From: Bacteroidaceae bacterium
Lineage (GTDB): Bacteria > Bacteroidota > Bacteroidia > Bacteroidales > Bacteroidaceae
Direction of reading: 5' to 3'
DNA length: 53,722 nt
Assembly (NCBI GenBank): GCA_016292045.1
Contig: JAEEZX010000061.1
Coordinates: 1 to 53,722 of the forward strand
This document shows, piece by piece, positions 34,732 through 43,831 of this stretch. Both the position numbers and the translations under genes were made by a program. Position 1 is the stretch's first letter. Each line of letters begins with the position of its first letter. Under the pieces are notes generated by a model. That model searched no databases. It had not been told where the DNA came from and was given only the letters and a program-made list of their open reading frames with translations.

Positions 34732-35047
34732 GACAGAAGAGCGCGTCATCGAGATGCTGAAGACGGTGTACGACCCGGAAATCCCAGTTAACATATACGA
34801 CCTGGGACTCATCTACCGCATCGAAGTGAGCGGCGTCGAGGGGACGGAGGACAAGTACACACTCGATGTGGACATGACACTCACTGCACCCACCTGCCCT
34901 GCCGCAGACTATATCGTGGAGGACGTGCAGCAGAAACTGGAAACTATCGCTTCATTGGAACGGGTGAACGTAAATCTCGTGTTCGAACCCGAATGGGACA
35001 AGGACATGATGACAGAAGAGGCAAAGGTAGAACTTGGATTTGCGTGA
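34718..35047 (+). CDS. DUF59/MIP18-type iron-sulfur assembly protein
   Basis: The start at 34718 gives MTKSETEERVIEMLKTVYDP, the usual start for this family; an earlier ATG at 34691 is possible. The 109-aa product carries VYDPEIPVNIYDLGLIYRIE and TLTAPTCPAADYIVEDVQQK, the latter with the conserved Cys of TxPxC. DUF59 proteins (SufT/PaaD/MIP18) help mature Fe-S clusters. The TGA overlaps the next ATG (TGATG). Confidence 0.9.
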   Translation: MTKSETEERVIEMLKTVYDPEIPVNIYDLGLIYRIEVSGVEGTEDKYTLDVDMTLTAPTCPAADYIVEDVQQKLETIASLERVNVNLVFEPEWDKDMMTEEAKVELGFA

Positions 35048-36096
35048 TGACAGACGACACACTCTTTGACGACGAACTGGACGAACTGGAGGACGCTCAG
35101 GAGGAGGCGGGCCAGTATGAGCACTGGCGCGTGGTAGCAGATGCCGGGCAGTCGCCGCTGAGGGTGGACAAATTCCTCATCGACCATCTCGCAGGCACTT
35201 CGCGCAACCGCATACAGACAGCCGCTGAGGCAGGCTACATACGCGTGAACGACCGCCCCGTGAAGAGCAACTACAAGGTGAAACCGCTCGACGTGGTGAC
35301 ACTCGTGCTCGACCATCCGAAGCGCGACTGGACAATAGTGCCGGAGGATATTCCTCTGGACATTGTGTATGAGGATGACGACCTGCTGGTGGTGAACAAG
35401 AGAGCAGGTATGGTGGTGCATCCCGGGTGCGGCAACTACAGCGGCACACTCATCAATGCACTGGCATATCACCTCAAAGACGACCCGCGCTTCGATGCCA
35501 ACTCACCGGAAGTGGGACTCTGCCACCGCATCGACAAGGACACTTCGGGGCTGCTCGTCGTAGCAAAGACGCCGGAGGCAAAGACGGACATCTGCCGACA
35601 ATTTTTTGTAAAGTCCACGAAGAGAGAATACAACGCACTGGTGTGGGGCACGTTCACTGAGGAGGAAGGACGCATCGAAGGAGCCATCGGACGCGACCCG
35701 AGAAACAGGTTGCTGATGACTGTGCTGCCGCCCGACAATCCTAACGGGAAACATGCCGTGACACACTACAAGGTGATGGAGCGCTTCGGTGCCGTGACAC
35801 TGGTGAAATGCGTATTGGAAACCGGTCGCACGCACCAGATACGTGTGCACATGAAGCATATCGGACACACGCTGTTTGCCGACGAGGTGTATGGCGGATG
35901 TGAGATACTGAGAGGAGAGAAGTCTGCCTCTTACAAAGCATTCATCCACAACTGCCTCACTCTGTGTCCCCGACAGGCCCTACACGCACGCACACTCGGA
36001 TTCCGACATCCGGGAACAGGAGAAGAAATGTTTTTTGAATGTCCCATACCGGAGGACATGACACAACTTATAGAAAAATGGAGAAGAAAACAGTAG
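35047..36096 (+). CDS. RluA/RluD-family 23S rRNA pseudouridine synthase
   Basis: The ATG at 35047 overlaps the previous stop. The 349-aa product has an acidic N-terminal tail, an S4 RNA-binding domain (PLRVDKFLIDHLAGTSRNRI ... VRNDRPV-like loop) and the catalytic domain. VNKRAGMVVHPG and LCHRIDKDTSGLLVVAKTPE contain the catalytic Asp, and LETGRTHQIRVHMKHIGH is the family motif III. By family it converts uridines of 23S rRNA helix 69 or similar sites. It precedes ddl with a 19-nt overlap, an order common in Bacteroidales. Confidence 0.92.
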   Translation: MTDDTLFDDELDELEDAQEEAGQYEHWRVVADAGQSPLRVDKFLIDHLAGTSRNRIQTAAEAGYIRVNDRPVKSNYKVKPLDVVTLVLDHPKRDWTIVPEDIPLDIVYEDDDLLVVNKRAGMVVHPGCGNYSGTLINALAYHLKDDPRFDANSPEVGLCHRIDKDTSGLLVVAKTPEAKTDICRQFFVKSTKREYNALVWGTFTEEEGRIEGAIGRDPRNRLLMTVLPPDNPNGKHAVTHYKVMERFGAVTLVKCVLETGRTHQIRVHMKHIGHTLFADEVYGGCEILRGEKSASYKAFIHNCLTLCPRQALHARTLGFRHPGTGEEMFFECPIPEDMTQLIEKWRRKQ

Positions 36097-37052
36097 CAAT
36101 CATCTGCGGAGGAGACTCCAGCGAGCACGACGTGAGTATGCGCAGTGCCGCAGGTATCGCATCGTTCATCGATGCAGAGAAATACAACATCTACAAGGTG
36201 GAGATACACGCCGGAAAGTGGGAAGCCCTCCTGGACGACGGCACACGCGCTGTGGTGGACCGCAACGACTTCACCTTCACTGCAGGCGGCAAGACGATAA
36301 AGCCCGACTTCTGCTATATCACCATACACGGAGCACCGGGAGAGAACGGTGTGCTGCAGGGTTATCTCGACCTCATCGGTATGCCCTACTCCACCAGCGG
36401 TGTGCTCGTGGAGGCACTGACCTACGACAAGTTCGTGCTCAACAACTATATGCGCTCTCTCGGAGTGCGCGTAGCAGATTCAATGCTCGTACTCAAGGGA
36501 AGAGAGAACGAAGTGAGCGATGATGACATTATCGCAAGAGTGGGACTGCCTTGCTTCGTAAAGCCCGCACGCGGCGGCTCCTCGTTTGGCACCACGAAAG
36601 TGAAGACCAAGGAAGAACTGCGCCCCGCAATCAGCTTGGCCCTGGCAGAGGGTGAGGACGTGATGGTGGAAGCCTTCATGAAGGGTACGGAAATCACCTG
36701 CGGATGCTATAAGACGAAGGAGAAAAGCGTAGTGTTCCCCATCACCGAGGTGGTGCCCGAGGGCGAATTTTTCGACTACGACGCGAAATACAACGGACAG
36801 GTGCAGGAAATCACTCCGGCACGTCTGGACGAACGCACTACAGAGCGCGTGCAGACACTCACTTCAACTATCTACGACCTGTTGCAGTGCCGCGGCATCA
36901 TACGCATCGACTACATCATCGTGGCCGGCACCATCAACCTGCTGGAGATAAACACCACACCGGGTATGACCGCCACCAGTTTCATCCCCCAGCAGGTGAG
37001 AGCTGCCGGACTGGATATCAAGGACGTGATGACCGACATCATTGAAGGATGA
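36078..37052 (+). CDS. ddl: D-alanine--D-alanine ligase
   Basis: The start at 36078 ([20 protein letters not shown]) gives a 324-aa enzyme of standard length. It makes the D-Ala-D-Ala dipeptide for peptidoglycan precursors, using ATP. ATP-grasp landmarks: [20 protein letters not shown] (ATP-binding loop), [20 protein letters not shown] (the Tyr in this region is typical of D-Ala rather than D-Lac ligases) and [20 protein letters not shown] (metal-binding Asp, Glu, Asn). It is followed by mnmA with a 4-nt overlap. Confidence 0.96.
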   Translation: MEKKTVAIICGGDSSEHDVSMRSAAGIASFIDAEKYNIYKVEIHAGKWEALLDDGTRAVVDRNDFTFTAGGKTIKPDFCYITIHGAPGENGVLQGYLDLIGMPYSTSGVLVEALTYDKFVLNNYMRSLGVRVADSMLVLKGRENEVSDDDIIARVGLPCFVKPARGGSSFGTTKVKTKEELRPAISLALAEGEDVMVEAFMKGTEITCGCYKTKEKSVVFPITEVVPEGEFFDYDAKYNGQVQEITPARLDERTTERVQTLTSTIYDLLQCRGIIRIDYIIVAGTINLLEINTTPGMTATSFIPQQVRAAGLDIKDVMTDIIEG

Positions 37053-38101
37053 AAATAGCACTGCTCCTTTCTGGCGGCGTGGATTCCGCCGTGGCCCTGC
37101 ACCTGCTCTACGAACAGGGGTTCCGTCCCGACCTGTATTATATTAAAATAGGTATGGAGGGCGACGAGGACACGGGATGCACGGCGGAGGAAGACCTCGA
37201 GATGTGCCGGGCTACGGCACACAAATACGGTCTGCCCCTGCAAGTGGTCGATCTGCAAAAGGAGTATTGGGAACGTGTGGTGGGATATGCCATCGAGAGA
37301 GTGAAGGCCGGCCTGACACCCAATCCCGATGTGATGTGCAACCGCCTCATCAAGTTCGGAGCCTTCGAGGAACTCATCGGCCACCGCTACGACAAAATAG
37401 CTACGGGCCACTACGCCACCATCGTGGAACGCGACGGGAAAACGTGGCTCGGCACAGCAAAAGACCCCGTGAAAGACCAGACGGACTTCCTCGCACAGCT
37501 TCCGGGCATCGAGGTGGAGCGTCTGCTCTTTCCCATCGGGCATTTGATGAAAGAAGAAGTGAGGGAGGTAGCCCTGAGAGCCAAACTGCCGTCAGCACGG
37601 CGCAAGGACTCACAGGGCATCTGCTTTCTTGGAAAGATAAACTACAACGACTTCCTGCGCCGCTTCCTCGGGGAACAGGAGGGAAAGATTATCGACATCG
37701 AAACCAACCGCATCGTCGGCACCCACAAGGGATACTGGTTTCACACCATCGGACAGAGAAAGGGACTGGGACTGAGCGGAGGACCGTGGTTTGTAGTGAA
37801 GAAGAACGTACGCAAGAACGTTGTCTTCGTGGCAAACGGCTGGGACACACGGCTGCAATACGGCAACACATTTCGTCTGGCAGATGTTCATTGGATTACA
37901 GAACCGGCAACACCCGGTCCGATAGCATTCAAGGTGCGCCACGTGGACCATTTCATGCAGGGCACGCTCTCCATCGACGAAGAGGGCGTGTGCACCGTGA
38001 CGAGCGAGGAACCCATTCAAGGCATCGCACCGGGACAGTTCGGATGCCTCTACGACAAGGACTGCACGGTGTGTCTCGGCAGCGGGGAGATGAGCCTTTA
38101 A
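37049..38101 (+). CDS. mnmA: tRNA-specific 2-thiouridylase
   Basis: A 350-aa MnmA that thiolates U34 of Lys, Glu and Gln tRNAs. It has the PP-loop [16 protein letters not shown], the catalytic Cys97 in [13 protein letters not shown], the persulfide Cys in [12 protein letters not shown], and [20 protein letters not shown] in the central domain. The ATG overlaps the ddl stop by 4 nt (ATGA). Last gene of the efp operon; the end overlaps the convergent acyltransferase gene by 4 nt, leaving no room for a separate terminator. Confidence 0.96.
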   Translation: MKIALLLSGGVDSAVALHLLYEQGFRPDLYYIKIGMEGDEDTGCTAEEDLEMCRATAHKYGLPLQVVDLQKEYWERVVGYAIERVKAGLTPNPDVMCNRLIKFGAFEELIGHRYDKIATGHYATIVERDGKTWLGTAKDPVKDQTDFLAQLPGIEVERLLFPIGHLMKEEVREVALRAKLPSARRKDSQGICFLGKINYNDFLRRFLGEQEGKIIDIETNRIVGTHKGYWFHTIGQRKGLGLSGGPWFVVKKNVRKNVVFVANGWDTRLQYGNTFRLADVHWITEPATPGPIAFKVRHVDHFMQGTLSIDEEGVCTVTSEEPIQGIAPGQFGCLYDKDCTVCLGSGEMSL

Positions 38102-39264
38102 GCTTTCTGGGCGCGCAGTTTGTTGCGCACAGGATTTGCGTACATCGTGAGCATGCGCTCCATGAGGAATTCACGGTCGGGATTCTCAACCTTTATCTTT
38201 TTGTACTGCCCTTCGAGATATTCCAGGAATGTCTTTTTGTCGCGCTCCGTATAGTGCTCCGCGAATTCCTTCGTGCCGGACAGCATATCGGCTGCAACAT
38301 AGTTGCCGGGGAACAGTGTGTAGCCCGCGTGAATCACACGGTCGATTCTGGCTGCCAGTTCTATATACATCTCCTTGGTGAATTCACCCTCCGGCATTGT
38401 GTCGAGAATGCTGTCGATGGCACTGCCCGCCACATAGACGACACGTCCCTTGCGACCGAAGATACCGGTACGCATATTGTCCAGGTCGTCCTGCTTGGAT
38501 TTTTTCCAGTCAGGGTTGTCGCGTTTGAGCTGGAACTCCGTTGCCTTGAGATAATCGCACGGGTCGTACTCGTATGAAATGGTGAGAGGCACGATATTCA
38601 GACTGCGCAGGTTTTCCCTCGTGTGCTGACTGTCGCCTCCGAGATTGAGCATACGCAGGAGCGAATACTGCGTTTCGTCCGACGAGTCCTTGGCCCTTCC
38701 CTCTCTCTGGGCAATCCATATATTCTCCTTCTTCTCGTTGATGGCATAGTGCATATACGAACTCATCAGACGGCTGCCTTCCAGACGGTCCTTTCCTGCA
38801 AGAGAACGGCGCACGACAAATGCCTTGTTCATCTTCACGAGAGTCTCTATCCAGGGATATATGAGGAGGTTGTCGCCAATGGCTATCTCACAGGTAGTGC
38901 GGAAGCCCTTGAGATGGAGTTGCAAATCGAGTATCGCGGAATCGAGCACGATGTCCCTGTGGTTGGAGATGAAGGTGAAGGAACCGTTCTTGTCGAGCCC
39001 CCCGAAGTCGGCTTTCACACCCTTGGTACACTTTTTGAGAATGTGCTTCACTACGGGTTTCATGAAACGCAACTGGAAATCCAGCGGTGTCTTCACGCCG
39101 ATGAATGCCAGGCGGAACAATCCGTTTCTCACCGTCCTCGGAAGCCACGGAGCCAACCCGTGACACATGCGGTCGAAATGACGATCGGATAGCAGGGCGT
39201 TGAGCGCACCCTTCATCTCACCCGCATTGTAGGGGCGAATGATGTCAAACTCTTGTCTGTCCAT
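38098..39264 (-). CDS. PlsC-like acyltransferase
   Basis: A 388-aa protein with an acyltransferase core: [14 protein letters not shown] contains the catalytic NHxxxxD motif and [15 protein letters not shown] the acceptor-phosphate-binding region. The family adds acyl chains to lysophosphatidic acid or similar acceptors at the membrane. Long N- and C-terminal extensions (for example [20 protein letters not shown]) make it larger than typical PlsC. This long form is widespread in Bacteroidetes. Its start overlaps the end of proA by 20 nt, making it the last gene of the argR-to-proA leftward cluster. Confidence 0.8.
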   Translation of the reverse strand: MDRQEFDIIRPYNAGEMKGALNALLSDRHFDRMCHGLAPWLPRTVRNGLFRLAFIGVKTPLDFQLRFMKPVVKHILKKCTKGVKADFGGLDKNGSFTFISNHRDIVLDSAILDLQLHLKGFRTTCEIAIGDNLLIYPWIETLVKMNKAFVVRRSLAGKDRLEGSRLMSSYMHYAINEKKENIWIAQREGRAKDSSDETQYSLLRMLNLGGDSQHTRENLRSLNIVPLTISYEYDPCDYLKATEFQLKRDNPDWKKSKQDDLDNMRTGIFGRKGRVVYVAGSAIDSILDTMPEGEFTKEMYIELAARIDRVIHAGYTLFPGNYVAADMLSGTKEFAEHYTERDKKTFLEYLEGQYKKIKVENPDREFLMERMLTMYANPVRNKLRAQKA

Positions 39265-40420
39265 TACCTCTTATTATCCATTTATATGTGGTGATAGCTT
39301 CCAGAGCCATCGGTCCTCTTGCGTGAAGTTTCTGCGTGGAGATACCTATCTCCGCGCCAAGTCCGAACTGTGCTCCGTCGGTGAACGAGGTGGGAGCATT
39401 CCAATAAACGCACGCCGCATCCACACCGCGCAGGAATGTCTCTGCCGTCTCCTTGTTTTCCGTGACGATGCTCTCCGAGTGTCCGGAACCAAAGCGACGG
39501 ATGTGTTCCATAGCCTCCTCCAGACTGTCCACCACACGGATGGCCAGATCGTATGACAGCCACTCAGTGCCGAAGGATGCCTCGTCGCGATGGAAGGTGA
39601 CGCGTCCCTGCATGGGGGCGAGTATCTCATCCAAACGGGGCTCCAAATCACGGTGCACGAGAAGACAGTCGAGCGCGTTGCATACAGAGACGCGACGACA
39701 CTTGGCATTCTCCACGATACGGGCGGCCTTCTCCAGGTCTGCATCCTTGTCCACATAGCAGTGCACCACTCCGGCTCCAGTCTCGATAACCGACACGGTG
39801 GCATTCTCCCTGACGTAATTGATGAGACGGCTCGAACCGCGTGGGATGAGTACATCCACCAGCCCTCTGGCGTTCAGCAGTTCTGCCGTTGCCTCTCTCG
39901 TAGCAGGCAGCAGGGTGACTGTGTCGGGTGCGAGACCGTGACTCTCCAACGCAGCATGCAGCAGACGGACGATAGCCTTGCAGCTCTCCTCAGCATCGCT
40001 GCCGCCCTTGAGGATACATGCACTGCCGGCTTTCAGGCAGAGAGCCGCCACGTCGACGGTGACATTGGGGCGCGCCTCGTAGATGACGCCTATCACACCG
40101 AACGGTACACTCACGCGCTGCACATTGAGCCCGTTGGGGAGCGTGCGCTCCTCGAGAACACGTCCCAGGGGTGAAGGCAGCATTGCCACCTTGCGCGTGT
40201 CGGCAGCTATACCCTTCAGGCGTTCCTCGTTGAGCAGGAGACGGTCGTACATAGGATTCGTCTTCTCCATGCGCGCGAGATCCTTCGCGTTGGCCTCCAG
40301 CACCTGGGGAATGTGCTTCTCCAGCGCATCTGCCATCGACAGAAGCACCTCGTTTATCTCTTCCTGCGAACACTCATTCAGTCGTCGTGCCGCAGCCTTT
40401 ATCTTGTCGCTTTTTATCAT
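39245..40420 (-). CDS. proA: glutamate-5-semialdehyde dehydrogenase
   Basis: The start at 40420 (MIKSDKIKAAARRLNECSQE) is the usual ProA start; the frame stays open upstream but without family similarity. The 391-aa enzyme reduces glutamyl-5-phosphate in proline synthesis. GVIGVIYEARPNVTVDVAAL is the NADPH-binding core. KCRRVSVCNALDCLLVHRDL contains the catalytic Cys, and EWLSYDLAIRVVDSLEEAME and GRGPMAL-like RGPMALEAITTYKWI are conserved. It lies 8 nt after proB, which makes its substrate. Confidence 0.96.
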   Translation of the reverse strand: MIKSDKIKAAARRLNECSQEEINEVLLSMADALEKHIPQVLEANAKDLARMEKTNPMYDRLLLNEERLKGIAADTRKVAMLPSPLGRVLEERTLPNGLNVQRVSVPFGVIGVIYEARPNVTVDVAALCLKAGSACILKGGSDAEESCKAIVRLLHAALESHGLAPDTVTLLPATREATAELLNARGLVDVLIPRGSSRLINYVRENATVSVIETGAGVVHCYVDKDADLEKAARIVENAKCRRVSVCNALDCLLVHRDLEPRLDEILAPMQGRVTFHRDEASFGTEWLSYDLAIRVVDSLEEAMEHIRRFGSGHSESIVTENKETAETFLRGVDAACVYWNAPTSFTDGAQFGLGAEIGISTQKLHARGPMALEAITTYKWIIRGNGQTRV

Positions 40421-40428
40421 TGTCTTTC

Positions 40429-41214
40429 TTATTTCTTCGGTGCGAAATGAGTGTGGGGGACATCCTTGCGTCCGAACACCATATCGGTGAGCACATGTTC
40501 TCTCGTGCCGCGCGCGAGGAATACGTCGATACCGGCCTCCGCCACCTTGATGGCTGTGCCGCATTTGCTCTGCATACCGCCTCTTCCGGCCGAGGATTTC
40601 TTCTCCTGAATGTATTCGTCCACTGTGCGTCCGTAGGCTATCTCGGGAATCACCTTCGATGTCTCCGCCTCGGGGTCTCCGTCATAGAGTCCGTCGATAT
40701 TGGACAGTATGAAGAGGGCGTCCGCCTTTGTCATCTTGGCTATCTCGCCGCTGAGTTCGTCGTTGTCGGTGAACATCAGTTCCGTGATACTCACCACGTC
40801 GTTCTCGTTCACCACCGGCAGCACTCCGTGGTGCAGCATCACTTCGATGCACGAGCGCATATTCTTCAGCTCCTCGGGCGATGTGAAGTTCTCCTTCTGG
40901 CAGAGCACCTGTCCGCAATGGATGTGGTGTTCGCGCAGGAAATCGTAGTAGCGGTTGATGAGTTTCGCCTGTCCCACAGCCGAGAAGAGCTGTCGCTGTG
41001 CCACCTCGTCGAGGAGTGCTATGCTGTCCTTGGCCAGATGCATCTCTCCCCGTCCCGAAGCCACGGCACCCGACGATATGAGTATCACCTCGATACCCGC
41101 GCTGTGTATCTCCGAAAGCTGGTCCACCAGAGCCGAGAGGCGCGTCACGTCGAGCGTGCCGTCTGCCTTGGTGAGCACGTTGCTTCCCACCTTGACTGCT
41201 ATGCGCTGATACAT
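40429..41214 (-). CDS. proB: glutamate 5-kinase, short form without PUA domain
   Basis: The start at 41214 gives MYQRIAVKVGSNVLTKADGT. The 261-aa product phosphorylates glutamate in proline synthesis. ILISSGAVASGRGEM and VVNENDVVSITELMFTDNDE are amino-acid kinase motifs. SSAGRGGMQSKCGTAIKVAE near the end is the ATP-site loop of ProB. The C-terminal PUA domain of E. coli ProB (about 100 aa) is missing, as in some other bacteria. It precedes proA by 8 nt and follows argD by 17 nt, linking proline and arginine synthesis in one transcript. Confidence 0.95.
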   Translation of the reverse strand: MYQRIAVKVGSNVLTKADGTLDVTRLSALVDQLSEIHSAGIEVILISSGAVASGRGEMHLAKDSIALLDEVAQRQLFSAVGQAKLINRYYDFLREHHIHCGQVLCQKENFTSPEELKNMRSCIEVMLHHGVLPVVNENDVVSITELMFTDNDELSGEIAKMTKADALFILSNIDGLYDGDPEAETSKVIPEIAYGRTVDEYIQEKKSSAGRGGMQSKCGTAIKVAEAGIDVFLARGTREHVLTDMVFGRKDVPHTHFAPKK

Positions 41215-41231
41215 GGTTTCGTACGTAGGGT

Positions 41232-42377
41232 TTAAGCGTTGAGAACTCTCTTGAAGCGGGCGATGAAATCTCTGGCCTCGTCCATCGACAGACACAGGGG
41301 CGGCAGGAGACGGATGATATTCGTGCCGGCACAGCCCGTGAAGCAATGTTCCTCCTTGATCAGTCGGGTACGAGGTTCCTTATAGGGGATGTCGAGTTCG
41401 ATGCCAATCATCAGGCCTTCGCCGCGAACATCTACCACATGAGGCAGTTTGCCTGCTTTCATCTCCGCAGTCAGCGTGTCGATGAGATACTGGCCTACCG
41501 CAGCGGCGTTCTCGACGAGTTTCTCATTCTCCATAATGTCCAGCACGGCGATGGCTCCGGCGCAAGCCAGGTGGTTGCCGCCAAAGGTGGTACCGAGCTG
41601 ACCGTATACCGGTTTGAACTTAGGCGCGATGAGCACTCCGGCCATCGGGAATCCGTTGCATATACCTTTGGCAACGGTAATCATATCGGGCTTCACGTCG
41701 AAGAACTGATGCGCGAAGAATTTTCCGCTTCTGCCGTAGCCGCATTGTATCTCGTCGCAAATCATCACTGTGTTGTATTTATCACAGAGTTGACGAAGAC
41801 CCTGCATGAATTCTTTGTTTACCAAACGAATGCCGCCCACGCCCTGGATGCACTCGATGATGACGGCACAGACGTCCCCCTTGCTCAACTCTGCCTCCCA
41901 GGCAGGAAGGTCGTTCATCGGAAGGTAGGTCACATGCCCGTTAGCGTTGATCGGGGCAATAATCTTAGGGTTGTTGGTTACCTCAACAGCAAGACTGGTA
42001 CGTCCGTGGAATGCCTTTTCGAGGGAGAGCACACGAGTGCGACCATTATAGAAACTGGACAGTTTCAGGGCATTTTCGTTTGCCTCTGCACCTGAGTTGA
42101 TAAGAAAGAGCTGGTAGTCTTCATATCCGGAAGCCTTGCCAAGTCGTTTTGCCAGTTCCTTCTGAAGAGGATTCTGAACGGAGTTGGAATAGAAGCCGAG
42201 TTTGTCGAGCTGATTCTTCATTGCCTGCACATAGTGAGGATGGCAATGTCCAACACTGATGACAGCATGTCCGCCATAGAGGTCAAGATACTGCTGTCCC
42301 TTATCGTCCCACACCTGGCATCCCTTGCCGTGGTCGATAGCTATATCAAATAAAGGATATACGTCAAATAGTTCCAT
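41232..42377 (-). CDS. argD: N-acyl (acetyl or succinyl) ornithine aminotransferase
   Basis: The start at 42377 gives MELFDVYPLFDIAIDHGKGC and overlaps the argC stop by one base (TAATG). The 381-aa PLP enzyme has LINSGAEANENALKLSSFYN, HGRTSLAVEVTNN, the PLP-ring Asp in VMICDEIQCGYGRSGKFFAH, and the Schiff-base Lys in ITVAKGICNGFPMAGVL. In studied Bacteroidetes the arginine pathway runs on N-succinyl rather than N-acetyl intermediates, so the true substrate may be N-succinylornithine. Confidence 0.93.
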   Translation of the reverse strand: MELFDVYPLFDIAIDHGKGCQVWDDKGQQYLDLYGGHAVISVGHCHPHYVQAMKNQLDKLGFYSNSVQNPLQKELAKRLGKASGYEDYQLFLINSGAEANENALKLSSFYNGRTRVLSLEKAFHGRTSLAVEVTNNPKIIAPINANGHVTYLPMNDLPAWEAELSKGDVCAVIIECIQGVGGIRLVNKEFMQGLRQLCDKYNTVMICDEIQCGYGRSGKFFAHQFFDVKPDMITVAKGICNGFPMAGVLIAPKFKPVYGQLGTTFGGNHLACAGAIAVLDIMENEKLVENAAAVGQYLIDTLTAEMKAGKLPHVVDVRGEGLMIGIELDIPYKEPRTRLIKEEHCFTGCAGTNIIRLLPPLCLSMDEARDFIARFKRVLNA

Positions 42378-43402
42378 TAGAATGCTGATGCTTTTAAATT
42401 GAGTCCGGCCCGTTCGTCGAGACCGAACATTAGATTCATATTCTCCACGGCCTGTCCCACGGCACCCTTCAGCAGGTTGTCGATAGTGGACACCATGAGC
42501 AACTGGTCTTCGTATTTCTCCACGTAGACGAGCGCCTTGTTGGTGTTCACCACCTGCTTCATGTCGGGCGAAGAGGTCACAAAGTGAGTGAAGGCCGCAT
42601 CCTTGTAGTAGTCGGCATACACCTTCTGCACCTCCTCTACGGGAGCCTCGCACCTGGCCACTGCCGTCACGTAGATACCGCGCGCAAAGCATCCTCTCTG
42701 GGGGATGAAGAGCACACGGCCTGCGTAGCCGGGAGCGAGCTCCTGCACCGTCTGGTTTATCTCCAGCAGGTGCTGGTGCTTGAATGTCTTGTAGAGCGAT
42801 ATATTGTCGTTGCGCCATGAGAAGTGCGTCGTGGCTCCGGGCTTCTGTCCGGCACCCGTCGAACCCGTCACACCGTTCACCACGATGTCGCCCCCGATGA
42901 GTCCGCTCTTGAGGGCGGGCAGCAGGGCGAGCTGTATACAGGTGGCGAAGCAACCGGGATTGGCCAGATGCTGTGCGCTGCGTATCTGTTCGCGGTGCGT
43001 CTCGGGCAGGCCGTACACATAGTCGTGATCGCCCTTGATACGGAAGTCCTGCGCCAGATCGATAATCTTCACACTGGAGGGTATCTCGTGCTCCTTGAGG
43101 AATGCCTCGCTCTTTCCGTGACCGAAGCAGAAGAACACCACGTCCACCTCATCGAAAGGCATCTCCGAGGTGAACTCAAGCTCTGTGTCGCCCACGAGAC
43201 CTTCGTGCACGTCATATACCTTATTGCCTGCGTTCGATTCACTGTTGGCAAACACTATCTCCGCATTGGGATGCGACAGCAGCACGCGGATGAGTTCTCC
43301 GCCAGTATATCCGGCAGCTCCGAGGATACCTACCCTAATTCGACCCCCTACCTTCTCCCCCAAGGGGGAGGGATTAATATTTATTTCTTTACTTGAACAC
43401 AT
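42377..43402 (-). CDS. argC: N-acyl-gamma-glutamyl-phosphate reductase with start supplied by the DUF559 element
   Basis: The conserved ArgC sequence begins at RVGILGAAGYTGGELIRVLL (residue 23), where other ArgC proteins start almost at once. The catalytic Cys lies in HLANPGCFATCIQLAL, and GVTGSTGAGQKPGATTHFSW is conserved. The first 22 residues (MCSSKEININPSPLGEKVGG, then RI) are not ArgC-like. They are the translated end of the inverted-repeat element at 43342-43831. The only usable start in frame is the ATG at 43402, which overlaps the last 14 nt of the DUF559 gene (ATG ... TAA). Translation of argC therefore now seems to depend on the element. The enzyme reduces N-acylglutamyl phosphate in arginine synthesis. 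Confidence 0.93.
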   Translation of the reverse strand: MCSSKEININPSPLGEKVGGRIRVGILGAAGYTGGELIRVLLSHPNAEIVFANSESNAGNKVYDVHEGLVGDTELEFTSEMPFDEVDVVFFCFGHGKSEAFLKEHEIPSSVKIIDLAQDFRIKGDHDYVYGLPETHREQIRSAQHLANPGCFATCIQLALLPALKSGLIGGDIVVNGVTGSTGAGQKPGATTHFSWRNDNISLYKTFKHQHLLEINQTVQELAPGYAGRVLFIPQRGCFARGIYVTAVARCEAPVEEVQKVYADYYKDAAFTHFVTSSPDMKQVVNTNKALVYVEKYEDQLLMVSTIDNLLKGAVGQAVENMNLMFGLDERAGLNLKASAF

Positions 43403-43831
43403 TGTTGTTTATCTTATCAATAACGTTTTTCGTATCTGACAGTATTTCCTCATTAGTAAATCTCACCACAGTAAAGCCCATCCGCTCCAGTCTCTCTGTT
43501 CTTTGCTCATCTTTTTGTATCTGCTCATACTCCGAATGGTAACCACCGTCAACCTCTATTATAAGTTTCTTTTCAAGACATACGAAATCGACTATGTAAT
43601 CTCCTATTATATATTGTCTGTTGAACTTTATTCCGAGTTGACTGCTTCGTATCTGGTCCCATAGAAATCTCTCTGCATCTGTAGCGAATTGCTTGTTTTT
43701 CTTTGCGAACTCCTTCAACAAATTGTACCAGTCTGGCGATGCATAATTGTATTTGTACGTATAGTCCACGGCGAGATTATTTTCTTCCCCTCGAAAACTT
43801 TCCTCCCCCTTGGGGGAGTTAGAGGGGGGTC
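43342..43831 (-). mobile_element. 490-bp palindrome-ended element carrying a DUF559 nuclease gene
   Basis: The ends are imperfect inverted repeats: 43342-43373 (GACCCCCTACCTTCTCCCCC, then AAGGGGGAGGGA) and 43801-43831, whose reverse complement is GACCCCCCTCTAACTCCCCC, then AAGGGGGAGGA. Each contains the 16-nt palindrome CTCCCCCAAGGGGGAG. Between them is one gene (DUF559). The right end abuts the argG stop codon exactly and the left end is fused into the argC coding sequence. No target-site duplication is evident. I know of no named element with this structure; the boundary call is from symmetry alone. Confidence 0.65.
43389..43769 (-). CDS. DUF559 (PD-(D/E)XK, Vsr-like) endonuclease-type protein
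   Basis: A 126-aa protein. E33 in TDAERFLWDQIRSSQLGIKF matches the conserved N-terminal helix of DUF559. D61 in GDYIVDFVCLEKKLIIEVDG and E72 of the same segment form the PD-(D/E)XK-type active site. The end has MGFTVVRFTNEEIL, as in Vsr mismatch endonucleases, to which the family is related. It is the only gene inside the palindrome-ended element and lies between argG and argC on their strand. A homing or spread-promoting nuclease is an attractive idea but unproven; the biochemical role of DUF559 proteins is poorly known. Confidence 0.85.
   Translation of the reverse strand: MDYTYKYNYASPDWYNLLKEFAKKNKQFATDAERFLWDQIRSSQLGIKFNRQYIIGDYIVDFVCLEKKLIIEVDGGYHSEYEQIQKDEQRTERLERMGFTVVRFTNEEILSDTKNVIDKINNNVFK

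Noticed and set aside
37177..38577. 466-codon open frame (+) running through mnmA into the acyltransferase gene
   Set aside because: Overlaps two convergent, recognised genes in a different frame; Arg/Gly/His-rich nonsense translation.
43342..43373. Palindromes read as ordinary transcription terminators
   Set aside because: Both copies include matching outer sequences (GACCCCC...) in inverted order around one gene, and the left copy lies inside the translated argC frame, so they are better seen as element ends.
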